The notes below the pieces were generated by a model. The model was not told the DNA's origin, searched no databases, and worked only from the letters and a program-made list of their open reading frames with translations. 64,000 bases of DNA from Bradyrhizobium neotropicale (GTDB lineage: Bacteria; Pseudomonadota; Alphaproteobacteria; Rhizobiales; Xanthobacteraceae), in assembly GCF_001641695.1 (NCBI RefSeq), contig NZ_LSEF01000061.1:1-64000 (forward strand), in the 5' to 3' direction. Below, piece by piece: positions 45,628-54,278 of this stretch. Position 1 is the first letter of the stretch; each line of letters begins with the position of its first letter. The position numbers and the translations under genes are program-made.

Positions 45628-45696
45628 ACCGCCGCGAGGACGGCCGCCGGCGCTCTGGCTAAGGCGACCTGAACCGGCGTGTTCGGCTGCAGGATG

Positions 45697-46668
45697 TTAC
45701 TCCGCGGCCTCCAATGCGTGCACCGAGAACATCTTCGCCGCATCCGTCCAGGTCTCGCGCACCCGCCAGCCGGCGCCCCGCGCCAGCGCCGCGAAACGCG
45801 CGAGGCTGTATTTGTAGCTGTTCTCGGTGTGGATGCTCTCGCCCGGCCGGAACGAGAAGCTCGTGCCCAGCATGCGCACGGTCTGGTTCTTCTTGCTGAT
45901 CAGATGCATCTCGATGCGGTGCCGCTCGCGATTGTAGATCGCGCGGTGGGTGAATGCGGAGAGATCGAAATTGCCGCCGAGCTCGCGGTTGATCCGCACC
46001 AGCACATTGAGATTGAAGCGCGCGGTGACGCCGGCGGCATCGTTATAGGCATCGAAGAGCACGCGCTCGTCCTTCTCGAGGTCGGCGCCAATGATCATCA
46101 GCGCGCCTTGGCCGAGGATTTCGCGCGCGCTCCTGAGGAAGGCCTGGGCTTCCTGCGGCTCGAAATTGCCGATGGTCGAGCCCGGGAAGAAGCCAACCTT
46201 GGGCAATGACGCGACCGCCTTGGGCAGCTCGAACGGCGTGGTGAAGTCGGCCGCCACCGGATAGATGCCGAGCGACGGGAAGTCCCGCTTGAGGCCGCTG
46301 GCCTGTGCCTGAAGGAAGTCGCCTGAGATATCGACCGGCACATAGGCGGCGAACTTGCAGTGATTGAGCAGCAGGCGGACTTTTGTGGTCGCGCCAGCGC
46401 CGAACTCGACGAGTGCCGCATGTTCCGGAATGATTTCCGCAATCTCGCTGCCGCGCTCCCTCAGGATCGCAAGCTCGGTGCGGGTCGGATAGTACTCCGG
46501 CAGGCGTGTGATCGCCTCGAACAATTCCGATCCCGCCGCGTCGTAGAAATATTTCGGCGACAGCCGTTTCGGCTGCTGTGACAGGTCCTCGATGGCCTCG
46601 CGGGCGAACGCGGTGGTCTGCTCGTCGGGAAGATGGGCCTCGGCCAAAGCGCTGGCGTGCACATTCAT
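45697..46668 (-). CDS. egtD: L-histidine N-alpha-methyltransferase EgtD
   Basis: A 323-residue methyltransferase that trimethylates histidine to hercynine, the first step of ergothioneine synthesis. The SAM-binding segment is LVEFGAGATTKVRLLL, with PKYFYDAAGSELFEAITRLP and GFFPGSTIGNFEP as family markers. A very good ribosome site (AGGAG, six bases) precedes the start. It is downstream of egtB, 51 bp away, probably one transcript. Confidence 0.96.
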   Translation of the reverse strand: MNVHASALAEAHLPDEQTTAFAREAIEDLSQQPKRLSPKYFYDAAGSELFEAITRLPEYYPTRTELAILRERGSEIAEIIPEHAALVEFGAGATTKVRLLLNHCKFAAYVPVDISGDFLQAQASGLKRDFPSLGIYPVAADFTTPFELPKAVASLPKVGFFPGSTIGNFEPQEAQAFLRSAREILGQGALMIIGADLEKDERVLFDAYNDAAGVTARFNLNVLVRINRELGGNFDLSAFTHRAIYNRERHRIEMHLISKKNQTVRMLGTSFSFRPGESIHTENSYKYSLARFAALARGAGWRVRETWTDAAKMFSVHALEAAE

Positions 46669-46719
46669 GATACTCTCCTGAACGCGCTGTCCGGCGCGCG
46701 GTTGTCGTCGGATGAGAAC

Positions 46720-47967
46720 TCAGTCGTAGTCGGCGAGCCGCAATCCCGTGAATTGCCAACGGTGATGGGGATAGAAGAAATTGCGATAAGTAATGCGGCT
46801 GTGCCCGCTCGGGGTTGCAAGCGAGGAGCCGCGCAGCACGAGCTGATTGACCATGAACTTGCCGTTGTACTCGCCGAGCGCGCCTTCGATCGCGCGATAA
46901 CCGGGGTAGGGCGAATATGAGCTGCGCGTCCATTGCCAGACGATGCCGAAGACGTCGTTGAGCTGCCCGGCGCGGGCGGCGACCTCCCATTCCATCTCGG
47001 TCGGCAGGTGTTTTCCGGCCCAGCGCGCGAACGCATCCGCCTCGTAGTAGCTGATGTGGCAGACGGGCGCGTTGGGATCGACTGGCTTGAGGCCGGCCAG
47101 CGTCACCATGTGCCACCTGCCGTCGACCTCGCGCCAATGGCCGGGAGCGTCCCAGCCCTCGTTGTTGACGGCAGCAAAGCCGTCCATCAGCCACAGCGTT
47201 GCAGTCCGATAGCCGCCGTCGCGCATGAAGGCGAGCCATTCGCCATTGGTGACGAGATGGCGCGCGATCCTGACCGGACCGACCAGCGCGCGATGCGCGG
47301 GCTTCTCATTGTCGAAATGGAAGCTGTCGCTGCCGTGCCCGATGGTGTGGATGCCCTCGTTGAGCGTCAGCCAATCCTCGCCCGCTCGTATCGACGCCGG
47401 GAAGTGCCAATCCGGATCGTAGGCTGGCGAGACCGGATTTTGCGCAAAGGCATGCAGGATGTCGGTGAACATCAATTCCTGGTGCTGCTGCTCATGATTG
47501 AGCCCGACCTCGACCAGCGGCGCGATCGCGCGAAGCTTGTCCGCATCGGCTTCGCGGAAGAATTTTACGACGGCCGCATCGACATATTTGCGATAGCAGC
47601 CGACCTGATCGGAGCTCGGCCGCGTGATGTCGCCGCGGCGATGCCGGGCGTGACGGGGGCCGGCGCTGACATAATAGGAATTGAACAGGAACGCGAAGTC
47701 GGGGTGGAAGGGCCGGTAGCCCGGACAGTGCTCGCCAAGCAGAAACTGTTCGAAAAACCACGTTGTGTGCGCACGGTGCCATTTCACGGGGCTCGCATCG
47801 GGCATGGACTGGATCTGCTGGTCCTCGGGCGAGAGCGGCGCGGCCCGGCGTTCGGTCTCGTTGCGGACGGCGAGAAACGCCTCCTCCAGTGCCTGGGCGA
47901 GGCCACCCGGGCCGGACAATGGTGACGAAAGCGGTGGCGTGGCCGTGGCGGAGGCTTGTTTCGTCAC
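46720..47967 (-). CDS. egtB: hercynine oxygenase EgtB
   Basis: A 415-residue non-haem iron enzyme that forms the carbon-sulfur bond on hercynine. It has an N-terminal DinB-type helical domain and a C-terminal formylglycine-generating-enzyme-like domain (GGYRTATLWLMDGF, HLPTEMEWEVAAR, GSSLATPSGHSRITYRNFFYP). The iron ligands are in NHEQQHQE, HxxxHxE at about H158, H162 and E164. A GTG at 47967 with GGAG six bases upstream is the likely start; the frame stays open to 48018. egtA, egtC and egtE are not nearby. Confidence 0.95.
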   Translation of the reverse strand: MTKQASATATPPLSSPLSGPGGLAQALEEAFLAVRNETERRAAPLSPEDQQIQSMPDASPVKWHRAHTTWFFEQFLLGEHCPGYRPFHPDFAFLFNSYYVSAGPRHARHRRGDITRPSSDQVGCYRKYVDAAVVKFFREADADKLRAIAPLVEVGLNHEQQHQELMFTDILHAFAQNPVSPAYDPDWHFPASIRAGEDWLTLNEGIHTIGHGSDSFHFDNEKPAHRALVGPVRIARHLVTNGEWLAFMRDGGYRTATLWLMDGFAAVNNEGWDAPGHWREVDGRWHMVTLAGLKPVDPNAPVCHISYYEADAFARWAGKHLPTEMEWEVAARAGQLNDVFGIVWQWTRSSYSPYPGYRAIEGALGEYNGKFMVNQLVLRGSSLATPSGHSRITYRNFFYPHHRWQFTGLRLADYD

Positions 47968-48258
47968 GTTTTTCTCCAGACAAGACGAGAGAACGTTGTT
48001 GGCGTAGTCCGGTTCCAAAATTCAGGTTCGTCCTAGATAGGGCCTCCGTTACGGGAAAAAAGTCCTCCCCGGCGATGATATTAGCGTCATCAGCCCATAG
48101 CCCATGGCCGGGCTCCGGAGCGGCGCCGGGAGCCTCGTCGCCGCCATTTTACTTTGGATGCACAATAGTTTGGGCTACATATATGGTCAGGTATCGGGTT
48201 AAATCGGCTGAGCCGCCCGAAGCGATTATTGAGGGCTCCGCCCCAGAAGGACACGGAT

Positions 48259-48585
48259 ATGAGCATCGAGGAATTCATCGACAACGAAGTGAAGTCGAAC
48301 GACGTGGTTCTGTTCATGAAGGGCACGCCGCAGTTTCCGCAGTGCGGTTTTTCCGGCCAGGTCGTCCAGATCCTCGATCACATCGGGGTCGGCTATAAGG
48401 GCCTCAACGTTCTCGAATCCGCCGAGCTGCGTAACGGCATCAAGGTCTATTCGAACTGGCCGACCATTCCGCAGCTCTATGTGAAGGGCGAGTTCGTCGG
48501 CGGCTGCGACATCATCCGCGAGATGTTCCAGGCCGGCGAATTGCAGCAGCTCTTCTCCGACAAGGGCGTTGTGGTCGCGGCCTGA
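48259..48585 (+). CDS. grxD: monothiol glutaredoxin Grx4
   Basis: A 108-residue monothiol glutaredoxin with the CGFS active site at residues 29-32 (MKGTPQFPQCGFSGQVVQIL) and the glutathione-binding segments WPTIPQLYVKGEF and GGCDII. It delivers [2Fe-2S] clusters and partners BolA. The start at 48259 has AAGGA upstream. The macrodomain gene follows 3 bp later. Confidence 0.96.
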   Translation: MSIEEFIDNEVKSNDVVLFMKGTPQFPQCGFSGQVVQILDHIGVGYKGLNVLESAELRNGIKVYSNWPTIPQLYVKGEFVGGCDIIREMFQAGELQQLFSDKGVVVAA

Positions 48586-48588
48586 CGC

Positions 48589-49143
48589 TTGACCACGCTG
48601 ACGCGCCGCGTCGGTGACGTCCAACTTGATGTCATCGTTGCCGACATCACCACACTGAGCGTTGACGCTATCGTCAACGCGGCTAACACGTCGCTGCTCG
48701 GTGGGGGCGGCGTGGATGGGGCCATCCATCGGGCGGCCGGGCCTGAGCTCGTCGCCGAATGCCGGATGCTCCACGGCTGCAAGACCGGCGATGCCAAGAT
48801 CACCAAGGGGTATCGGCTCAAGGCGGCCAACGTGATCCACACGGTGGGGCCGGTGTGGAATGGCGGCGCCCTCGGCGAGGACGATCTGCTCGCCTCCTGT
48901 TATCGCCGATCTCTGGAGCTGTGCCGGAAGCATCAGCTGACGTCGGTGGCCTTCCCCGCAATTTCGACCGGGATCTACCGTTTCCCCGCCGACCGCGCCG
49001 CCGATATTGCCGTCCGAACCACGATCGAAATGCTGCCCGGGACGCCATCTGTCACCCGTGTCGTGTTTTGCTGCTTTTCGGAGCCGAGCGCCGGCCTCCA
49101 TGCCGAGGCGCTCGGGCGCCAAGCCGGCCCTTGTGCCGACTGA
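48589..49143 (+). CDS. macrodomain protein, O-acetyl-ADP-ribose deacetylase-like
   Basis: A 184-residue macrodomain of the YmdB type. The ADP-ribose-binding loop 1 is IVNAANTSLLGGGGVDGAIH and loop 2 is AFPAISTGIYRFP. Such proteins remove acetyl or ADP-ribose groups from OAADPr or modified proteins. The start is a TTG 3 bp after the grxD stop codon, suggesting translational coupling. No ADP-ribosyltransferase or DarT partner lies beside it. Confidence 0.9.
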   Translation: MTTLTRRVGDVQLDVIVADITTLSVDAIVNAANTSLLGGGGVDGAIHRAAGPELVAECRMLHGCKTGDAKITKGYRLKAANVIHTVGPVWNGGALGEDDLLASCYRRSLELCRKHQLTSVAFPAISTGIYRFPADRAADIAVRTTIEMLPGTPSVTRVVFCCFSEPSAGLHAEALGRQAGPCAD

Positions 49144-49186
49144 GCCGGTCAGTACACTCCGCCCGGCCATGTTCCGGGGAGGGGAT

Positions 49187-50479
49187 ATGATTTCACATAT
49201 TGGTATTGGGCTGCGCTCGCTGGTCTGCGGCGCTTTGGTGTCTTTTGGCGCAATCTCTTTGGCGCAGGCGGAGGGGACCTACGAAATTCCCGCCGGCGCG
49301 CATTTCAATCAGGACAAGCTCGCCAAGGTCAGCGAGTTCTTCAGGAACGAGGTCGCAACCGGCAAGATCGCCGGCGCGACGGTGCTGATCCAGCAGCATG
49401 GCAAGCCGGTCTATCACGAGGCCTTCGGCGTGCAGGACGTGGTCAGCAAGGCGCCGATCACCGACAAGACGATCTTCCGCCTGTCATCGCTAACCAAGGT
49501 GATCACCTCCGTTGTGGCGATGCAATTGATCCAGGACGGAAAGATCAAGCTCGACGATCCCGTCTCGAAATACATTCCCTCCTTTGCAAATGTGAAGGTC
49601 GGTGAGGAGAAGAAGGCCGAGGACGGCACCAAGACGCTCGAGCTGGTACCGCTGGTCCGGCCCATCACCATTCTCGACCTGATGCGTCATACCTCCGGCA
49701 TCACCTACGGCTTCTACGGCGACAGCCTCGTTCGCAAGGCCTATCGCGACGCCAATATCTACGCAGGCGAGTTCGACCTCGCCGAGTTCGCCGAGCGGAT
49801 CGCCAAGCTGCCGCTGCACAATCAACCCGGCGCGCTCTGGCAGTACGGCCATTCCACCGACATTCTGGCGCGGATCATGGAGATCGTGTCCGGAAAGTCA
49901 TTGCTCGAGCTCGAGAAGGAAAAGCTGCTCGATCCGCTCGGTATGACCGATACGGGCTTCTTCGTCACCGAACCGGAGCGGCTGAAACGGCTCGCCCAGC
50001 CGCTGCCGAACGACAGCAATTTCCGGGTCGGCCGCGAGTATAGGACTGAGGTTCGCCAGAAGTGGGAATCCGCCAGCGGCGGCATGGTTTCGACCATGGC
50101 GGACTTTTCGCGCTATGCGCAGATGCTGGTCAATGGAGGAACGTTCGAGGGCAAGACCTATCTCAGCCCGAAGACGTTCGAACTGATGGCATCGGACCAT
50201 GCCGGCAAGGATTCCGGCGTTGAGCGGGACTACTTCTATTTTCCCGGTGACGGTTTTGGCATGGGACTTGGGTTTGCTGTGCGCACCGATCCCGGTAATG
50301 CCAAGCCGCCGCCGCCCGGCGATCTCGGTGAATTGAAATGGGACGGTGCCTCCGGTTGCTATTTGGTGGTCGACCGCAAGCAGGACATGTTCTTCGTCCT
50401 ATTGGAACAGACCCCGAGCGAGCGCCAGCGCGTGCAGCGGACACTGAAGCAGTTGGTCTATGAATCCATGGAGAAGTGA
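49187..50479 (+). CDS. class-C beta-lactamase-like serine hydrolase (first of pair)
   Basis: A 430-residue secreted hydrolase with a signal peptide (ISHIGIGLRSLVCGALVSF..., ending AQA). The nucleophile motif SxxK is in FRLSSLTKVITS, and the second motif has tyrosine (WQYGHSTDILARI). It resembles EstB-type esterases and penicillin-binding-like enzymes rather than true AmpC. GGGGAGGGG precedes the start at 49187. It overlaps no gene and is followed one base later by a close paralogue. Confidence 0.9.
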   Translation: MISHIGIGLRSLVCGALVSFGAISLAQAEGTYEIPAGAHFNQDKLAKVSEFFRNEVATGKIAGATVLIQQHGKPVYHEAFGVQDVVSKAPITDKTIFRLSSLTKVITSVVAMQLIQDGKIKLDDPVSKYIPSFANVKVGEEKKAEDGTKTLELVPLVRPITILDLMRHTSGITYGFYGDSLVRKAYRDANIYAGEFDLAEFAERIAKLPLHNQPGALWQYGHSTDILARIMEIVSGKSLLELEKEKLLDPLGMTDTGFFVTEPERLKRLAQPLPNDSNFRVGREYRTEVRQKWESASGGMVSTMADFSRYAQMLVNGGTFEGKTYLSPKTFELMASDHAGKDSGVERDYFYFPGDGFGMGLGFAVRTDPGNAKPPPPGDLGELKWDGASGCYLVVDRKQDMFFVLLEQTPSERQRVQRTLKQLVYESMEK

Positions 50480-50480
50480 C

Positions 50481-51743
50481 ATGTGCGGGCGCCGCGCGCT
50501 GATCGCGGCGCTCGTCCTTCTGCTTGGTGCAATCGGTGCGCAGGCGGGCTCCGAGGGACGCGCCGCGCACAATTTCTCGCCCGAAGGGCTGGCGAAGGTC
50601 TCCGACTACATCAGGAACGAGGTCGTGACCGGCAAGATTCCCGGCGGCATTCTGCTGCTGCAGCAGCATGGCAAGCCGGTCTATTACGAGAATTTCGGCG
50701 TCCGCGACGTCGCGACCGAGATCTCGATGAGCGCAGACACGATTTTCCGCCTCTATTCGATGTCGAAGCCGATCACCTCCGTCATGGCGATGATGCTGGT
50801 TGAGGAGGGCAAGCTCGCGCTGGATGATCCCGTCTCGAAATACATTCCTGCCTTTGCCGGCCTGAAGGTCGGCGTCGAGACCAAGCCTGAGGACGGCAAG
50901 GTCGCGCTGGCGCTCCAGCCGCTCGAGCGTCCGGTCACGATCAAGGATCTGCTGCGTCACACCTCCGGGCTGCCTTACGGCTATTATGGCGGTGGCGTGG
51001 TGCATCAGCTCTATGCCGAGGCCAACCTCTTCGACGGCGATCTCAGCAATGCCGACTTCGTCGCGAAGATCGCGACGCTGCCGCTGGTCGAGCAGCCGGG
51101 GAAAGTGTGGGACTACGGCTACTCCACCGACGTGCTCGGCCGCGTCGTCGAGGTGATCTCGGGGAAGACGCTGCTGCAGTTCGAGAAGGAGCGGCTGCTC
51201 GATCCGCTCGGTATGACCGAGACCGCGTTCTACGTCGCCGATCCCGCCAAATTCCCGCGCATTGCCGAGCCGATGCCGGATGACCGCAACATCAATCCGA
51301 CGACGCAGGTGCGCGATCCCAGGCTGCCGCTGAAATGGCAATCCGGCGGCGGCGGCTTGGTCGGCACGGTCAGTGATTACGCCCGTTTCGCGCAGATGCT
51401 GCTGAATGGCGGCACCTATGACGGTCGGCGCTATCTCAAGCCTGAGACAATCGCGCTGATGGCGTCCGATCATATCGGGCCGGAGACCAAGATCGCGCGC
51501 GACCAGCACTATTATCCGGGCGCGAGCAGCGGCTTCGGCCTCGGCTTCGCCGTGCGCACCTCGGTGCCGCCGAACACCTCGTGGCCGCTCGGCGAGTACC
51601 GCTGGGACGGCGTGGGCGGCACCTTCTTCTTCATCGATCCCGAGGACGATCTGTTCGGGATCTTCATGGTGCAGACCCCGTCGCAGCGCGGCAGGATCCA
51701 ACTGGCGCTGAAGACGCTGATCTATCAGGCGATGGGGCGTTAG
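50481..51743 (+). CDS. class-C beta-lactamase-like serine hydrolase (second of pair)
   Basis: A 420-residue paralogue of the preceding gene, with a signal peptide (MCGRRALIAALVLLLGAIGAQA), SxxK in FRLYSMSKPITS and the tyrosine motif DYGYSTDVLGRV. Long identical blocks are shared with the first gene (LLDPLGMT, DDPVSKYIP, RNEVVTGKIPGG against RNEVATGKIAGA). GGAG lies seven bases before the ATG. The stop codon abuts the stop of the convergent threonine aldolase gene. Confidence 0.9.
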   Translation: MCGRRALIAALVLLLGAIGAQAGSEGRAAHNFSPEGLAKVSDYIRNEVVTGKIPGGILLLQQHGKPVYYENFGVRDVATEISMSADTIFRLYSMSKPITSVMAMMLVEEGKLALDDPVSKYIPAFAGLKVGVETKPEDGKVALALQPLERPVTIKDLLRHTSGLPYGYYGGGVVHQLYAEANLFDGDLSNADFVAKIATLPLVEQPGKVWDYGYSTDVLGRVVEVISGKTLLQFEKERLLDPLGMTETAFYVADPAKFPRIAEPMPDDRNINPTTQVRDPRLPLKWQSGGGGLVGTVSDYARFAQMLLNGGTYDGRRYLKPETIALMASDHIGPETKIARDQHYYPGASSGFGLGFAVRTSVPPNTSWPLGEYRWDGVGGTFFFIDPEDDLFGIFMVQTPSQRGRIQLALKTLIYQAMGR

Positions 51744-52811
51744 CTACGCGCCGCGCACGATCTCGCGGACGTGGCCGAGCGTCTCCTCGATCTGGCTCGC
51801 GGTGACGTCGAGATGCGTGCAGGCGCGGATGCGGCCGTCCATCATCGCCAGCATCACGCCGCGCTGGCGCAAGGCCGCGACCATCTTGTCGCCGGGGACG
51901 CCGGCGCCGTCGGGCCTGAAGAACACGAGGTTGGTCTCGGGCTCCTGCACCTCGATCCCAGCGATTTGCGCCAGCCCGCGCGCCAGCGCGCGCGCATTGG
52001 CGTGGTCGTCGGCGAGGCGATCGACGTGATGGTCGAGCGCATAGATACAGGCGGCTGCGCAGATGCCGGCCTGCCGCATCGAGCCGCCCAGACGCTGCTT
52101 CCACTGCCAGACCGCGTCGATGAATTCGCGGGAGCCGGCGAGCGCGCCGCCAATCGGGGCACCGAGGCCCTTGGAGAAGTCGATCCAGGCCGAATCCCAG
52201 CCGGCGGTCATGTCGCGCGCGGAGACGCCGGTCGCGACGGTGGCGTTCAGAAGGCGCGCGCCGTCCATGTGAGTAGCAAGGCCGTTGGCTTTCGCGATGG
52301 CGACGATCTCGTCGAGTGCCGCCTTCTTCCAGACCGTGCCGCCGCCGATATTGGCGGTCTGCTCGACGCTGACCACCGTCTGCGGAGGCTGGTAGCGGGT
52401 GCGCGGGTGGAGCGCCTTGCGGAATGTCTCCGGCGTGAACTGACCGTCGGGGCCTTTCAGTTGCGTGATCTGGAAGCCGCCGATCGCGGCATGCGCGCCG
52501 CCTTCGCGCGCGATGATGTGCGCGGTCTCGTGCGCGAGGATCTCGTCGCCGGGACGGCAATGCACCAGCGTCGCGGTGACGTTGCACATCGTGCCTGACG
52601 GCATGAACACGGCGGCTTCCTTGCCGAGAAGATCGGCGACGCGTTCGCACAACGCGTTCACGCTCGGATCATCACCGACCTGCTCGTCGCCGACTTCGGC
52701 GCGCGCCATCGCCTCGCGCATCGCAGCCGTCGGCCGCGTCTGCGTATCCGAGAGCAGGTTGACGCGCACCGGCGGTGCCTTGGGATCGACGGGGGGAGGG
52801 GTGTAGAGCAT
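51744..52811 (-). CDS. low-specificity L-threonine aldolase
   Basis: A 355-residue PLP enzyme of fold type I that splits threonine or allo-threonine to glycine and acetaldehyde. The PLP lysine is in WIDFSKGLGAPIGG, with SDTQTRPTAAMREAM at the start, FMPSGTMCN and HMDGARLLNA as family markers. The start at 52811 has GGGAG upstream; an ATG at 52841 is possible. Confidence 0.93.
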   Translation of the reverse strand: MLYTPPPVDPKAPPVRVNLLSDTQTRPTAAMREAMARAEVGDEQVGDDPSVNALCERVADLLGKEAAVFMPSGTMCNVTATLVHCRPGDEILAHETAHIIAREGGAHAAIGGFQITQLKGPDGQFTPETFRKALHPRTRYQPPQTVVSVEQTANIGGGTVWKKAALDEIVAIAKANGLATHMDGARLLNATVATGVSARDMTAGWDSAWIDFSKGLGAPIGGALAGSREFIDAVWQWKQRLGGSMRQAGICAAACIYALDHHVDRLADDHANARALARGLAQIAGIEVQEPETNLVFFRPDGAGVPGDKMVAALRQRGVMLAMMDGRIRACTHLDVTASQIEETLGHVREIVRGA

Positions 52812-52847
52812 CAACTTGCTCCCTGAGGGAATGGCATTCACTCGCGT

Positions 52848-53131
52848 TCAGCGAGTTCTGGGTGGACGTCGGGCGGCGTGACGAAACCGCATAATAACGA
52901 TTTCTGTCGCGGTCACACGATAATCGATCAGATAGGGATAAGGGTTGACCGGCAAGCGACGGACGTATGCACGAGTAGTCTGCCGCCCTGCATAAGGATG
53001 ATCCTGGAGTAACGCGATGAGAGCGACAATACGGTCGCGTACGTGCACTGCTCCCTGGGGCGATCGCGCTCGATGTAGGTCAGGACTTCGTCGATCTGGG
53101 CGAGCGCCCGCTTCGTGTAACGGACATCCAC
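52848..53131 (-). pseudogene. frameshifted ParE/RelE-family toxin
   Basis: The N-terminal part (VDVRYTKRALAQIDEVLTYIERDRP) is read in one frame and the rest (AVHVRDRIVALIALLQDHPYAGRQ, then PYLIDYRVTATEIVIMRFRHAARRP) in another. Together they give a normal ParE-type toxin of about 95 residues. The break maps to the run of four G (53057-53060 on the + strand) and is explained by loss of one base. The GTG start at 53131 overlaps the antitoxin gene. Confidence 0.82.
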
Positions 53132-53355
53132 AGCCCGTGCTTGGCCCACATGCCGCGAACATCGTCGGCCGTGGCAAGCTCGCCACGGGCGATTTCAGCC
53201 TCGGCCTCGTCGAGATCCGCCTCTTCCGCGGCCGTTAGCCGGATCGGAGGCTGGTCGACACCAGCGAGCTCAAGCAGCGTCCGCGCCAACTCGTCCTGCT
53301 CTGAATCAGGCAGGGTTGAAACCTTGCTAAAGGCCTCTTCCAGAAGACGCGTCAT
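53080..53355 (-). CDS. ParD-like antitoxin
   Basis: A 91-residue acidic protein (MTRLLEEAFSKVSTLPDSEQ, LTAAEEADLDEAEAEIARGE) of the kind that precedes ParE-type toxins, with a RGELATADDVRGMWAKHGL segment at the usual end of the family. Its frame continues 16 codons past that point, overlapping the toxin start. GGAG is six bases before the ATG. With the toxin broken the antitoxin may be an orphan. Confidence 0.78.
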   Translation of the reverse strand: MTRLLEEAFSKVSTLPDSEQDELARTLLELAGVDQPPIRLTAAEEADLDEAEAEIARGELATADDVRGMWAKHGLWMSVTRSGRSPRSTKS

Positions 53356-53422
53356 GGTGTACTCCGCGAAGCGCAGTCATAGCACAGATAGCTTGAGACG
53401 TGGGAGTGGCCGCCTCAAATGA

Positions 53423-53448
53423 AAAGGCCCCGGCGAACCGGGGCCTTT
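53423..53448 (-). terminator. rpsD Rho-independent terminator
   Basis: AAAGGCCCCGG (53423-53433) pairs with CCGGGGCCTTT (53438-53448) around CGAA. Read leftward the stem ends in TTTTC. It lies 13 bp past the rpsD stop codon. Confidence 0.9.
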
Positions 53449-53460
53449 CGAACTTCGTTA

Positions 53461-54078
53461 TCAGCGCGAATAGAATTCGACGACCAGGTGGGGCTCCATC
53501 TGCACCGGGAACGGCACGTCGGAGAGGCCGGGGATGCGCGCGTATTTCGCGGTCATCTTGCCGTGGTCGACTTCGAGATAGTCGGGCACGTCGCGCTCGG
53601 GGAGCTGGCTCGCCTCGAGGACGTGCGCGAGCTGCTTGGAGGCTTCCTTGACCTCGATCACGTCGCCGACCTTGAGCTGGTAGCTCGAGATGTTGACCTT
53701 GCGGCCGTTCACCTTGATGTGGCCGTGGTTGATGAACTGGCGCGCGGCGAAGATCGTGGAGACGAACTTGGCGCGGTACACGACCGCGTCGAGACGGCGC
53801 TCCAGGAGGCCGATCAGGTTCTCGCCGGTGTCACCCTTGAGGCGGCTCGCCTCGACATAGATGCCGTGGAACTGGCGCTCGGAGATGTTGGCGTAATAGC
53901 CCTTCAGCTTCTGCTTGGCGCGGAGCTGCACGCCGAAGTCGGAGAGCTTGCCCTTGCGGCGCTGGCCGTGCTGGCCGGGGCCGTATTCGCGGCGGTTCAC
54001 AGGGCTCTTCGGGCGGCCCCAGATGTTCTGGCCCATACGGCGATCGATCTTGTACTTCGCCTCACTGCGCTTAGTCAT
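53461..54078 (-). CDS. rpsD: 30S ribosomal protein S4
   Basis: A 205-residue S4, which nucleates assembly of the small subunit. It has the N-terminal domain (MTKRSEAKYKIDRRMGQNIWG), then RREYGPGQHGQRRKGKLSDFGVQL and the S4 RNA-binding domain with RLDAVVYRAKFVSTIFAARQ and HIKVNGRKVNISSYQLKVGD. The start at 54078 has AGAGGA upstream. It is a stand-alone gene, not in the rpoA operon, with its own leader and terminator. Confidence 0.97.
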   Translation of the reverse strand: MTKRSEAKYKIDRRMGQNIWGRPKSPVNRREYGPGQHGQRRKGKLSDFGVQLRAKQKLKGYYANISERQFHGIYVEASRLKGDTGENLIGLLERRLDAVVYRAKFVSTIFAARQFINHGHIKVNGRKVNISSYQLKVGDVIEVKEASKQLAHVLEASQLPERDVPDYLEVDHGKMTAKYARIPGLSDVPFPVQMEPHLVVEFYSR

Positions 54079-54200
54079 CGCGTCCTCTTCGGGTTCATGG
54101 TTTGAAGAAACGCGCCCTCCTGTGTGCCGGGCTAGCCCGGCACCGACAGGTCCGATCCCCAAAGCTTGGAAAGGGACAGGACCACGGGTCGCGAAACGCT

Positions 54201-54224
54201 TCGCGGGCCGAAATCGGCCCGCGA
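54201..54224 (-). promoter_or_regulatory. hairpin in rpsD leader
   Basis: TCGCGGGCCGA (54201-54211) and TCGGCCCGCGA (54214-54224) form an 11-bp stem with a 2-base centre. It lies 122 bp upstream of the rpsD start and has no T-tract, so it is more likely a leader structure than a terminator. Confidence 0.4.
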
Positions 54225-54278
54225 GCAGGGGGCTTTTAGGAGAGTTTGGGCCGCCCTGTCAATGCGATTAGCCCGGAA

